Positions 27,616-36,231 are shown, numbered from the stretch's first letter. The stretch is DNA of 64,000 nt from Pseudomonas sp. ANT_H4 (GCF_008369295.1 NZ_VOBG01000007.1:229413-293412); one strand, 5' to 3'. Translations and numbers: made by a program. The notes: generated by a model from the sequence alone, not told the origin.

Positions 27616-28960
27616 AAGCTGTCAGCTCACTCAGTTGATCCAGGGTCGACTCCATCGGTGAAGGCAGCCTCAAGTCCTGCCGCAAAAAGGCATCGACCGC
27701 TTGCCGGCTCTCGACCGCCAGGTCAGTCAGGGCGTCAGCACCGGCCTGGTACTCACCCAGTTTGAGCATCAGTTCGATCTGCTGGTAAGCCGACAACAAC
27801 CGCCGCAGTGCCGTGCTCGCTTGTATGTGCGCAGGCTCGGCCACGTTGCTGAGAGTCCGCGACAGGCTGGCCAACACGTCCACCGCCGGGTAATGGCCGC
27901 GTTCAGCCAGTTTGCGTGAAAGCACGATGTGGCCGTCCAGCAGGGAGCGGACCTCATCGGCGATGGGGTCGTTCATGGAGTCCTGCTCGATCAGCACGGT
28001 GTAGATGGCGGTGATGACACCCTGACGGGTCAGCCCCGCGCGCTCCACCAGGCGTGGCAACAGGCTATAGACCGAGGGCGGCAGGCCGCCGCGACCCAAC
28101 GGCTCACCGGCAGCCAGGCCGATTTCGCGCTGGGCGCGGGCGAACCGAGTCAGGGAATCAATCAGCAGCAGGACCCGCTGCCCCTTGCGCCGAAAACCCT
28201 CCGCCAAGGCCGTGGCGGTAAAGGCCGCGCGGGCACGCTCCATGCTGGACCGGTCAGAGGTGGCACACACCAGCACTGCCTTGGCGCGTAATTGATCATC
28301 GAGTTCATGATCGAGAAATTCGCGCAGCTCCCGGCCACGCTCACCAATCAGGCCGAAGACGATCACATCGCAATCAACGTTACGGGCGATTTCCGCCAGC
28401 AAGGTGGTCTTGCCGCACCCCGCACCGGCGAACAAGCCAACCCGCTGGCCCTCACACAGGGTCAACAGGCCATCGATCGAACGCACGCCCGTGGGCAACG
28501 CCCGGCTGATTCGCGGACGCTCGGTGGGCAACGGCGCCTCGCACAACACCGCACTCGCCTCTTGTGTATCGGCGCCCGCAAACGCGCTGGGGCCGATGCC
28601 GGCAATGGGTCTACCGAACCCGTCGAGCACCTGCCCCAACAAGTCATCACCCACCCGTACCCGGTGGGGCATACCCAGGCGCTGCACGCTGGCGCCCACT
28701 CGTACACCCTCCAGGTTGCCCAGGGCACTGAGTACCGCGTCTTGATGATCGAAACCTATAATTTCCGCCAGCATGCTGTCTTCACCGACCTTCTCCACCA
28801 GGCACAAATCGCCGATGCACGACGCAGGCAAGCGGCATTGCAGCAACATGCCGTTGACCCGTTGTATGCGCCCACGCACCGTGACCGGCGCATAGCCTGC
28901 CAGCCTGGCAGACTGGCGCTGCTGCCAGGAGTCAAGCCGCTCTGTGAAGGAGTGGTTCAC
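27602..28960 (-). CDS. hrcN: T3SS ATPase HrcN (SctN)
   Basis: A 452-residue ATPase of the F1-beta/FliI family that detaches chaperones and helps energise export. Walker A GAGCGKTT is at residues 179-186. The family stretches VIVFGLIGERGRELREFLDHEL and LLLIDSLTRFARAQREIGLAAGEP (with Walker B) follow. Catalytic features and length are complete. It overlaps the end of hrpQ by 4 bases. Confidence 0.97.
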   Translation of the reverse strand: MNHSFTERLDSWQQRQSARLAGYAPVTVRGRIQRVNGMLLQCRLPASCIGDLCLVEKVGEDSMLAEIIGFDHQDAVLSALGNLEGVRVGASVQRLGMPHRVRVGDDLLGQVLDGFGRPIAGIGPSAFAGADTQEASAVLCEAPLPTERPRISRALPTGVRSIDGLLTLCEGQRVGLFAGAGCGKTTLLAEIARNVDCDVIVFGLIGERGRELREFLDHELDDQLRAKAVLVCATSDRSSMERARAAFTATALAEGFRRKGQRVLLLIDSLTRFARAQREIGLAAGEPLGRGGLPPSVYSLLPRLVERAGLTRQGVITAIYTVLIEQDSMNDPIADEVRSLLDGHIVLSRKLAERGHYPAVDVLASLSRTLSNVAEPAHIQASTALRRLLSAYQQIELMLKLGEYQAGADALTDLAVESRQAVDAFLRQDLRLPSPMESTLDQLSELTAYVPF

Positions 28961-29853
28961 CAGCCGACCTCATAACGCTGCGGACCGTCAAACACCACCT
29001 TGTTGTTGTCGATGGAGGTCAATCGCAAACCGTCTATTTCATCCCCCAGAAACAACCGACGCCCTTCTGCCAGGACGACATGACCATTCTTGCCGCCGAC
29101 AATTTGCACAATCCTGAACGGCAGATCGGTGTTGCGCTCACGCACCCGGCTGATAACGGGAACCGGTGTGTCGAACTGCTCCTGAAAACGGTTGAGCATC
29201 CGCGAAACCAGCGCCACCTCGTCCCTGGACGCTGTACCGTCGATCATCACCTGCCCATTGATGATTTCCAGGGCAAAACGATGACCCAGTTCACGCTCAC
29301 TCAGCATCTTCAGCAGTTGCTGGCGCACCTCATAAGAGCTGGTCAGTTCGGGCTTTTGCCCAACAACCGGCATCAGCGACGCCTGTGGCTGACTCTCATC
29401 GGTGGAGGTCATCCCCAACGCCATGATGATCAGGGCCACAATCGCCAGAATCCCCATGACGCGTCTTTGTTGAAGAATCGACGGCACGGCCGCTTCGGGT
29501 TCCGGCTGTTCAGGCACCTCCACTCGGTGCACGTAAACGGGCTCCGGTTCCTCGGGCCAGGGTTGATCGGCAGAGGCCACATAGAGTCGAACACCCGCGA
29601 TGGTAAAGGGCATATTGATCGCAATATCCGCGATTTGAGCCAAAACCTGACCGCCAGCATCCTGCAAAAGGCCTTCTTGCGCTTGCACCGTCCATTGATC
29701 GGCGACACACAGCAGATGCACATGACGGGGTGCAATTCCCGGATCGTAAAGAGCCAGGTCGGCGTCCACACTGGCGCCAATGCACCATTGCTCCCCAAAC
29801 AGAGGTAATGCGGCGCCCTGGTGCAAACCATTGAGTACTCGCAACTCGAACAT
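28957..29853 (-). CDS. hrpQ: T3SS inner-membrane ring protein HrpQ (SctD)
   Basis: A 298-residue single-pass membrane protein of the YscD/HrpQ family. An N-terminal FHA-like cytoplasmic domain (residues 1-100: FELRVLNGLHQGAALPL) precedes one membrane helix (about 133-152, GILAIVALIIMALGMT) and a periplasmic part with ring-building folds. It is the outer of the two inner-membrane ring proteins. The ATG at 29853 has AGAGGG upstream and starts at the FHA fold; an in-frame GTG at 29880 overlapping hrcV is the alternative. Confidence 0.9.
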   Translation of the reverse strand: MFELRVLNGLHQGAALPLFGEQWCIGASVDADLALYDPGIAPRHVHLLCVADQWTVQAQEGLLQDAGGQVLAQIADIAINMPFTIAGVRLYVASADQPWPEEPEPVYVHRVEVPEQPEPEAAVPSILQQRRVMGILAIVALIIMALGMTSTDESQPQASLMPVVGQKPELTSSYEVRQQLLKMLSERELGHRFALEIINGQVMIDGTASRDEVALVSRMLNRFQEQFDTPVPVISRVRERNTDLPFRIVQIVGGKNGHVVLAEGRRLFLGDEIDGLRLTSIDNNKVVFDGPQRYEVGW

Positions 29854-29876
29854 GATCAGGCCCTCTGTCGTTGGAT

Positions 29877-31973
29877 TCACGCCACGGAGTCGTGCTGCAA
29901 GCCGTCCTGACCTAGGTCAAACCGACCGAGCACCTTGACCTTCGCGGCATTCGTCAGCTCGGCAAAGGACAGCACCGGCACATGGTTGAACTCCTCCAGC
30001 AACAAAGCACGCAAGGGACTGCGCAGATCCTGCGCGACCAACAGCACGCTCTTGGTCTTGGATCGCAAGACAAACGCCTCTTTCAACAGGCTGATCAGCA
30101 GCGCGCTGTGCTCATTGTCCAACGCAAAAAATACTCCGGTCTGGGTCTGGCGCAGCGCTTCACGGAAAACGTTTTCGGTGTATGGCGAAAACAGCCAGGC
30201 ATGCAAACCGTCTTCTTCGCTGTACTGGTGGTAGATCTGTGATTTCAAGGCGATCCGGGCATAGTCAGCCAATGCTTCGGGCTCACGCTCATGTTGGCCG
30301 TACTCAATCAACGCCTCGACAATCAACCGCACCGCCCGTAGCGGTATGCCCTCACCGGCCAAGCGCTGCAATACCGCAGAAAAGCGCGACAGCGGCATGA
30401 TCCGTTGCAGCTCCTGAACCAGCTCCGGCTGGTTGAACTCCAGCCAGCTAAGGATCGATTTGCTCTCCTGAATACCGAGAAACTGTGGCCCGCTGACCAT
30501 CATCGCCCGCTGCATGCGCTCGATAATCAGATCCTGCGCGGTAATCCGTTCCAAATGCTCATCACCCAGCAGGGCATCATCGGGATGCAGCCACAGCCAA
30601 TCTTGCTCATCTCGCTCTGCAAGGCCCCTGATGCCATCGATGAGTTCGTCGGCACACGCCTCGCGCTGCACGGCCAGTCGCTCGGTCAGCGTCGCCTTGA
30701 GCATTGGTACTTCATGCACGCAGAAGCGAAATTCATCGTCGGCCAGCGGCGGGCTGTATTCAATCTCAAAAGGCGGCAGCGTCAATCCGACGCTGGTAAC
30801 GATGCCATTACGGGTTTGGCGAATCGCCTGAATAAGTGCTGTCACACTCGGATCTCCCAAGCGTGTAGAGGGGAACTGCAACAAGTACGGGCGGGAGGGA
30901 TCAAAACCACGCAAATCTTCCTCGCCGTTTTTTTCCGGCGCCACGATCTGCGCCGTCGATGCCTCGAATTGGTCGTCCTGTGTTTTTTTGCGGGAAAGGT
31001 AATAGCCCAGGCCACCGGTCATCAACGAAATAACAATAAAGACCACTGTCGGCATCCCGGGAAGTGCGGCGAACGCCAACATGCCGACCGATGCGATCAT
31101 CCAGCTCTTGGGTTCACTGGTCATCTGCCGGGCAATTTCAGCGCCTATGTGATTGGCGCCCTTGTTTGCGCCATCCGGCGCAACTCGGGTGATGATCATG
31201 CCGGCAGTCAGGGATATCAGCAGTGCCGGAATCTGTGCAATCAGCCCGTCGCCGATCGTCAGTACCGAATACAGCGCCATGGAATCCCCTGCGCTCATCC
31301 CGTGCTGGAACATGCCGGTGGAAAACCCACCCAACAAGTTGATCACCACGATCACCAGCCCGGCGATAGCATCACCCTTGACGAACTTCATAGCCCCGTC
31401 CATAGCCCCGAACAACTGGCTTTCCCGGGATAGTTGCTCGCGCTTGTTACGGGCCTGGTTGCCGTCGATCAAGCCGGCACGCAAGTCACTGTCGATGGAC
31501 ATTTGCTTGCCGGGCATCGCGTCGAGGCTGAAACGGGCCGCCACTTCAGCGACGCGTTCCGAACCCTTGGTGATCACCAGGAAGTTGACGATGGTCAGGA
31601 TCATGAAAATCACCAACCCCACTGCCAGGTTGCCGCCCACCACAAAGTTGCCAAATGCCTCGACGATGTCACCGGCGTCCTGTTCCAGCAGGATCAGTCG
31701 GGTGGTGGCAATCGACAGCGCCAGCCGGAACATGGTGGTCAGCAGCAGGATCGAAGGAAAGGACGAAAAGGCCAGTGGCCCCGGCAGGTAAAGCGCCAAC
31801 ACGATCAACAGGCACGAGATACAGATATTGAGGGCAATGAGGATATCCACCAACCAGGTGGGCAACGGCACGATAAAGATGAAGACGATGGCCAGCACGA
31901 CGACCGCCCCCAGCACGTCGGCTCGACGCGCAACGGTCAGCAGTACCGTGTTCAGCCATTGAAGTGTAGTCAC
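29877..31973 (-). CDS. hrcV: T3SS export gate HrcV (SctV)
   Basis: A 698-residue protein of the FlhA/YscV/HrcV family. The N-terminal half holds about eight membrane helices and the conserved cytoplasmic FHIPEP-like loop (ARFSLDAMPGKQMSIDSDLRAG near residues 147-168). The C-terminal cytoplasmic half is the nonameric ring that docks chaperones. The start is GTG and overlaps hrpJ by 4 bases. It is the largest protein of the export apparatus. Confidence 0.97.
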   Translation of the reverse strand: MTTLQWLNTVLLTVARRADVLGAVVVLAIVFIFIVPLPTWLVDILIALNICISCLLIVLALYLPGPLAFSSFPSILLLTTMFRLALSIATTRLILLEQDAGDIVEAFGNFVVGGNLAVGLVIFMILTIVNFLVITKGSERVAEVAARFSLDAMPGKQMSIDSDLRAGLIDGNQARNKREQLSRESQLFGAMDGAMKFVKGDAIAGLVIVVINLLGGFSTGMFQHGMSAGDSMALYSVLTIGDGLIAQIPALLISLTAGMIITRVAPDGANKGANHIGAEIARQMTSEPKSWMIASVGMLAFAALPGMPTVVFIVISLMTGGLGYYLSRKKTQDDQFEASTAQIVAPEKNGEEDLRGFDPSRPYLLQFPSTRLGDPSVTALIQAIRQTRNGIVTSVGLTLPPFEIEYSPPLADDEFRFCVHEVPMLKATLTERLAVQREACADELIDGIRGLAERDEQDWLWLHPDDALLGDEHLERITAQDLIIERMQRAMMVSGPQFLGIQESKSILSWLEFNQPELVQELQRIMPLSRFSAVLQRLAGEGIPLRAVRLIVEALIEYGQHEREPEALADYARIALKSQIYHQYSEEDGLHAWLFSPYTENVFREALRQTQTGVFFALDNEHSALLISLLKEAFVLRSKTKSVLLVAQDLRSPLRALLLEEFNHVPVLSFAELTNAAKVKVLGRFDLGQDGLQHDSVA

Positions 31974-33076
31974 TGCGCTGCTGCTACCAGGCGGGACGTG
32001 GCGCGCCCTTCGGCCGTCGTACGCTCATCCATCAGCATCAGAAAATTGTGCAGGGTTTCCTGGCGGCTTCGTTCGTCTCGCCACAGGGACAACGGCAGAC
32101 GCTGAATCAACGGATAAAGGACGTTGAGCGAGACCAGTTGCGCGGACGGGCTCTCGCCCCCCAGTTCGCTGCCAAGACGTAACACTTCGTTGGGCGCGAT
32201 GCCCGTACTGGCGTAGCCCAACAAGCGCTGCAACAGCGTAATGGCATCCTGTTCGCTGCGTGGATGCTCGGAAACCAATCGCCGGCACAACTCCCGACAA
32301 CTGCACAACACCCCATTGAGCTGACCGCACGCCTGCAATCCCAACAACAATGTGCGCAGCTTGGCGATGGGCAATGAAGGGGTATGGGCGGCGACATCAT
32401 CGGCGAGGGTCCGGCGCATCACTTGCAGCCCGGCATTGAACTGCTCGCCACCAAATAGCCCCAATAGCGCCTGCATCATGGTCGCCAGGGATTGGCGCAC
32501 CACCACGCTTGCGTAGTACAACTGGCGAACGGCCTGGCGTAGAGCCGGATCATCGCTGGCCACCTGCAGCGACTGCGCAATATTGAGCCCCGCCTGAATC
32601 TGCGGAGCATAGAGCGTATGCATTTGCTGAAGAAAGTCGCGGGCCAGATCGGCCTCATGAGTGCGGCCTTCGGCCTGGGCCTGAGCACTGACCTGCTGCA
32701 ACACCACATGGGTGCGAGCCGGATCATCCCCAGTCAGCCCCAGCAGGTTCTCGGCACTGGGCCGCTGCAGCAACTGAATCCGCGCCTGGCGCACCATATG
32801 CTCCAAGCTCGCTTGCCCAGGGTGCCCCAACTGCTCATACAGCTGTGCCAACTGCTCGACTTTTTGAACCCGGTTCTCCGTACGGGCAAGCCTCAACTGA
32901 CGCTGATCCAGACCTTTGCTGCTGCGCTCCATCTGCTGACTGAACAGCATGCCGACTTCCTCGGCGGCATTGTGCTGTGCAACCTGCGCCGATTGCCCAC
33001 GTGCCAAGGGGATTGCAACAGCAGGATTGAGCTGCTGAAGCTTTTGCGCATCGCTGTGGGATGTATCAACTTTCAT
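31970..33076 (-). CDS. hrpJ: T3SS gatekeeper HrpJ (SctW)
   Basis: A 368-residue protein of the HrpJ/YopN/InvE family, which controls the order of secretion of translocators and effectors and is itself secreted in P. syringae. It is helical throughout, with family-like stretches around residues 85-135 and 210-240. The ATG at 33076 begins MKVDTSHSDAQKLQQL, a polar secretion-signal-like start, 31 bases after the hrp box on the minus strand. It is the first gene of an eleven-gene operon. Confidence 0.88.
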   Translation of the reverse strand: MKVDTSHSDAQKLQQLNPAVAIPLARGQSAQVAQHNAAEEVGMLFSQQMERSSKGLDQRQLRLARTENRVQKVEQLAQLYEQLGHPGQASLEHMVRQARIQLLQRPSAENLLGLTGDDPARTHVVLQQVSAQAQAEGRTHEADLARDFLQQMHTLYAPQIQAGLNIAQSLQVASDDPALRQAVRQLYYASVVVRQSLATMMQALLGLFGGEQFNAGLQVMRRTLADDVAAHTPSLPIAKLRTLLLGLQACGQLNGVLCSCRELCRRLVSEHPRSEQDAITLLQRLLGYASTGIAPNEVLRLGSELGGESPSAQLVSLNVLYPLIQRLPLSLWRDERSRQETLHNFLMLMDERTTAEGRATSRLVAAAQ

Positions 33077-33106
33077 AAAGGCGCCGGGAGTTAGATTTCG
33101 TGCTCC

Positions 33107-33135
33107 TGTGTGGTGAGCCACTCCTGAACAGTTCC
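33107..33135 (-). promoter_or_regulatory. hrp box (HrpL promoter) 3
   Basis: On the minus strand, GGAACT (33135-33130), 16 bases, then CCACACA (33113-33107). It matches GGAACC-N15/16-CCACNNA in all but one base and has the same GGAACT variant as box 2. It drives hrpJ-hrcU. Confidence 0.9.
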
Positions 33136-33269
33136 AACCCCTGGCACATTTTCTTGCGCGTGTAATAACTGGCACGGTTTTAATCAGCCCTGTGCAAGTT
33201 TTTACATTTCACGCCTAAAAAACAAAAAAAATAACTATTAATATCAATACATTAAACAATTAATGCGAT

Positions 33270-33285
33270 TGGCACAGCCGGTGCT
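33270..33285 (+). promoter_or_regulatory. Sigma-54 promoter of hrpL
   Basis: TGGCAC (33270-33275) followed after 5 bases by GTGCT (33281-33285) gives GG at -24 and GC at -12, exactly 10 bases apart, the hallmark of sigma-54 promoters. It lies 54 bases before the hrpL start codon, in an AT-rich region suitable for activator binding. This agrees with RspR being a sigma-54 activator. Confidence 0.88.
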
Positions 33286-33338
33286 TAGGGAGTCCCCATC
33301 GAAACCATTTCGATAGCGATTACCCTAAGGAAAAAATA

Positions 33339-33887
33339 ATGGATAACTCTTCCGATGTAGAACCTACTTCTCCTGTCTCACCTCAAGCCATGCTCGACCT
33401 ACCGGGCGAGCATCAGAAAAAGCTGCGCAGTTTTATCCACAAGCGCGTCCTGAACCCCGAAGATGCCGATGACATCTTGCAGTTGACCTACCTTGAAGCC
33501 TGGCGCAACAAAGAGCGTTTCGGCGGCCAGGCCGCCCTGAGCACCTGGATGTGTGGCATTGCACAAAACCTGATCCGCAACCACTTTCGCCGTCTGTACG
33601 CCAAGCCCGTGCATTGCGAATTTGATGAATCGCTCTGGCACGGCCAGGACGAAGGGCAGGATCTGGGGTGGCAATTCGAAATCAACCGCCGGCTGGAAAA
33701 GACCCTCAGCGCCATCAAAGGTCTGCCGGTAGAAATGCGCAACACTCTGTATGCCTCACTCGAAACCGACGGCAGCTACCAGGACACCGCCGATGTGCTG
33801 GCGATTCCAATCGGCACCGTACGCTCCCGGCTGTCCCGCGCGCGCGAACAGCTCAAACGGGTGACACAGTCCCACGCTTCCCGATAG
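33339..33887 (+). CDS. hrpL: ECF sigma factor HrpL (RspL)
   Basis: A 182-residue ECF-type sigma factor. Region 2 is seen in EDADDILQLTYLEAWRNKERFGGQAALSTWMCGIAQNLIRNHFRR (about residues 46-90). Region 4 is seen in DVLAIPIGTVRSRLSRAREQL near the C-terminus. It should direct transcription from the three hrp boxes of this cluster. RBS TAAGGA. No anti-sigma gene is adjacent, as expected for HrpL, which is regulated transcriptionally. Confidence 0.95.
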   Translation: MDNSSDVEPTSPVSPQAMLDLPGEHQKKLRSFIHKRVLNPEDADDILQLTYLEAWRNKERFGGQAALSTWMCGIAQNLIRNHFRRLYAKPVHCEFDESLWHGQDEGQDLGWQFEINRRLEKTLSAIKGLPVEMRNTLYASLETDGSYQDTADVLAIPIGTVRSRLSRAREQLKRVTQSHASR

Positions 33888-33896
33888 GAGAGGTAT

Positions 33897-33925
33897 GGCC
33901 CAGGGACGGAGCAATACCCCCTGGG
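33897..33925. terminator. Hairpin between convergent hrpL and fsr
   Basis: CCCAGGG (33899-33905) pairs with CCCTGGG (33919-33925). No T run follows on either strand, so termination is plausible but not certain. Confidence 0.4.
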
Positions 33926-33939
33926 TCAAGACTCAGGTA

Positions 33940-35157
33940 TCACGCCTGTTTCGAACGCGGCAATAGAATCGCCAACACCCCCAACAATGGCAAGAACGAG
34001 CACAGCGTGTACACGTACTCAATGCCGTGAATGTCAGCCAGGTGCCCCAGCAGCGCCGCACCAATCCCGCCAAAACCGAACATCAAACCGAAGAACACTC
34101 CGGCGATCATCCCCACGTTCCCCGGCACCAACTCCTGTGCGTAAACCACAATCGCCGAAAACGCCGACGCCAGAATAAAGCCGATCACCACACTGAGCAC
34201 GCTGGTCCAGAACAGATCGGCATGGGGCAATAGCAAGGTGAATGGCGCAACGCCCAGGATCGAGAACCAGATCACCGCCTTGCGGCCGATCTTGTCGCCA
34301 ATCGGCCCGCCGAAAAACGTCCCCGCCGCCACCGCACCGAGAAACAGGAACAGGTGCAACTGGGAACTGGCCACCGACAGGTCGAACTTCTCGATCAGGT
34401 AGAAGGTGAAGTAGCTGGTGATACTGGACATGTAGAAGTACTTGGAAAACACCAGCAGCCCCAACACCACCAGTGCGCTCAGTACGCGCCCCCTGGACAG
34501 GCCGTGAGTCGCCGCCTGACCTTGCTTAAGCTTGAACAGGTTCAAATGGTTGCGGTACCAGCGACTGATGGCATACAGCACACCCAGCGCAAACACCGCG
34601 AACAAACCAAACCAGGCCACATTGCCCTGGCCGAACGGAATGATGATCGCCGCCGCCAGCAACGGGCCAAAGGCGGAACCGGCATTACCGCCGACCTGGA
34701 ACGTCGACTGCGCCAGGCCATAGCGCCCGCCCGAAGCCAGGCGCGCCACACGGGAAGCTTCCGGGTGAAACGTCGAGGAGCCAACACCGATCATCGCCGC
34801 AGCAACGAGGATCATCGGGAAACTACCGACCTGGGACATCATCAGAATCCCGATTAAGGTGCACACCATTCCACATGGCAACAGGAACGGCTTGGGATGG
34901 CGATCGGTGTAATACCCCACCCACGGCTGCAACAGCGACGCGGTGAGCTGGAACGTCAGGGTAATCAGCCCGACCTGGGTGAACGTCAGGCCATAACTGG
35001 CCTTGAGCATTGGATAGATCGACGGCAACACCGCCTGGATCAAGTCATTGATCAAATGCGCCAGCGCCACCGCGCCAATGACACGCATGACCAATGGGCT
35101 GGATTGCCCGGCGGCAGGCGCCGTAGCCACTGTGGGCTGGGAATTGCTCAGAGCCAT
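33940..35157 (-). CDS. fsr: MFS efflux transporter, fosmidomycin-resistance (Fsr) family
   Basis: A 405-residue major facilitator with twelve predicted membrane helices. The N-terminal block AHLINDLIQAVLPSIYPMLKASYGLTFTQVGLITLTFQLTASLLQPWVGYYTDRHP (read in parts) is typical of Fsr proteins, which export fosmidomycin in E. coli. The natural substrate is not known. The ATG at 35157 starts the conserved protein; the longer frame to 35235 is not supported. It stands between the secretion island and tRNA-Met on the opposite strand to hrpL. Confidence 0.88.
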   Translation of the reverse strand: MALSNSQPTVATAPAAGQSSPLVMRVIGAVALAHLINDLIQAVLPSIYPMLKASYGLTFTQVGLITLTFQLTASLLQPWVGYYTDRHPKPFLLPCGMVCTLIGILMMSQVGSFPMILVAAAMIGVGSSTFHPEASRVARLASGGRYGLAQSTFQVGGNAGSAFGPLLAAAIIIPFGQGNVAWFGLFAVFALGVLYAISRWYRNHLNLFKLKQGQAATHGLSRGRVLSALVVLGLLVFSKYFYMSSITSYFTFYLIEKFDLSVASSQLHLFLFLGAVAAGTFFGGPIGDKIGRKAVIWFSILGVAPFTLLLPHADLFWTSVLSVVIGFILASAFSAIVVYAQELVPGNVGMIAGVFFGLMFGFGGIGAALLGHLADIHGIEYVYTLCSFLPLLGVLAILLPRSKQA

Positions 35158-35494
35158 GAAGAAGGTTTCCGTACAGCAGATGGATGCACAGGCGCAGGTG
35201 CGACAATGTGCCACTTTTCGCTGCAGGATTGCCATCCCCTTAGGGTGCTAACGAGTTGATGAGTTAGTACTGCCGCCACGGCTTGTAAAAAGCCAGCAAG
35301 GAAAATCGCTATATTTTGCGGGACGTTTCCTAGAGAAACTTTCGGCCTTGTGCCGGGAGGGTTCGCTGGTTTGTCTTCGGATTGCCTGCCCTTGCGCGCT
35401 GGCACAGGAACGACCAAGGCCCCGCCACTCGTCACCTTACCCGGCGATTTTCGATAAACAGTTGATAGCGTAGATAAAATTTCAACAAAAAGGC
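35158..35494. other. Gap between fsr and the tRNA-Met promoter
   Basis: About 340 bases. The fsr promoter must be here. A minus-strand open frame at 35148-35435 has no recognisable homology and overlaps the fsr leader, so I leave it out. Nothing else is supported. Confidence 0.45.
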
Positions 35495-35523
35495 TTGACG
35501 CATAATCGTTCTACGCGAATAAT
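35495..35523 (+). promoter_or_regulatory. Sigma-70 promoter of tRNA-Met
   Basis: TTGACG (35495-35500), a 17-base spacer and AATAAT (35518-35523) stand 11 bases before the tRNA start, good matches to -35 and -10. Confidence 0.8.
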
Positions 35524-35534
35524 GCGCGCCACTT

Positions 35535-35611
35535 GGCTACATAGCTCAGTTGGTTAGAGCATAGCATTCATAATGCTGGGGTCCGGGGTTCAAGTCCCTG
35601 TGTAGCCACCA
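35535..35611 (+). tRNA. tRNA-Met (anticodon CAT, elongator)
   Basis: A 77-base cloverleaf. The acceptor GGCTACA (35535-35541) pairs with TGTAGCC (35601-35607), and ACCA is encoded. D-arm AGCTCAGTTGGTTAGAGC, anticodon loop TTCATAA and T-arm GGTTCAAGTCC are present. The paired 1-72 G-C acceptor end marks an elongator rather than an initiator. Its 3' end is repeated at 38838-38865, so it served as an integration site. Confidence 0.95.
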
Positions 35612-35616
35612 AGTAC
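35588..35616. repeat. attL: tRNA-Met 3' end and flank
   Basis: The last 24 bases of tRNA-Met and five bases beyond. It recurs, with four substitutions and one missing base, at 38838-38865. The identical tail CCACCAAGTAC is shared by both copies. Confidence 0.85.
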
Positions 35617-35658
35617 CGATCCATAGACGTCTACAGCAGTCTATGAATCACCTCAAGA

Positions 35659-35686
35659 AGCCCGCCTAGTGCGGGCTTTCTTGTTT
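35659..35686 (+). terminator. Hairpin terminator downstream of tRNA-Met
   Basis: AGCCCGC (35659-35665) pairs with GCGGGCT (35671-35677), followed by TTCTTGTTT. It would end the tRNA-Met transcript before the integrase remnant. Confidence 0.8.
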
Positions 35687-35699
35687 CTGGCTATCTCTC

Positions 35700-35751
35700 C
35701 TTGTATCCCCCTGTGCATCCTCGATAAATAATTGAACCGAGGGGATACAAG
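35700..35751. repeat. 11-bp inverted repeat before the integrase remnant
   Basis: CTTGTATCCCC (35700-35710) and GGGGATACAAG (35741-35751) are perfectly complementary with 30 bases between. The core TGTATCCC also occurs twice at the right end of the element (38766-38785), which suggests integrase arm-binding sites at both ends. Confidence 0.7.
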
Positions 35752-35756
35752 CCCAA

Positions 35757-36000
35757 ATGAAGCGATCCGAGATAAAACGCCGCCCCCTTTCCGATACCGC
35801 ATGCAGGCCTGGAGCCTGATGCCAACGAGTATCGCGAGCTGGACGGAAGCGGAAAGGGATATCACCGGCGAGACATTCGAGCCACTGGCGCGAGAGTGGT
35901 AGACCTCACGTCTCACCAACTGGAATGCGGGCACCGCGAAGCGAATCATCGGCGCCCTGGAGCGTCACGTCTTCCAGGTGTTCGGCAAACGTCAGTCACC
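35757..36000 (+). pseudogene. P4-type tyrosine integrase remnant
   Basis: The ATG at 35757 opens MKRSEIKRRPLSDT, the standard start of P4-family integrases. The frame is then lost and continues in another frame as AGLEPDANEYRELDGSG, again typical. After a deletion of the rest of the arm-binding region, a third block reads FEPLAREW-stop-TSRLTNWNAGTAKRII followed by GALERHVFQVFGKRQ, the beginning of the core-binding region. The catalytic Arg-His-Arg-Tyr domain is absent. It is therefore a dead gene with at least one frameshift, one large deletion and one nonsense codon. Confidence 0.85.
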
Positions 36001-36231
36001 CACCCGTTATCAACAATTATGGGGTGCCGGGCATTGGTTTCTACCAAAAGCAGGCGTTTTGACTGGAAACCTGGCCATTCGCAAAACAAACCCACGGAGG
36101 TGTTGCGTAAAGCGCTAAACCAATTTGTGAAACGCCCCCCTGTAATCACCAGCGCAATGCAATGCTAACCAGCGTCAGCTTCAATCTATCCGTCTACCGG
36201 CTAACTGATTGGGGAGTGCTTTAGATCAGCC
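36001..36231. other. Non-coding remainder between integrase remnant and chemoreceptor
   Basis: No frame with recognisable homology; probably eroded element DNA and the downstream region of the chemoreceptor gene. Confidence 0.4.

Noticed and set aside
33142..33157. TGGCAC...TTGC as a second sigma-54 promoter upstream of hrpL
   Set aside because: The GG and GC are 11 bases apart instead of 10, and the element at 33270 has correct spacing and is closer to hrpL.
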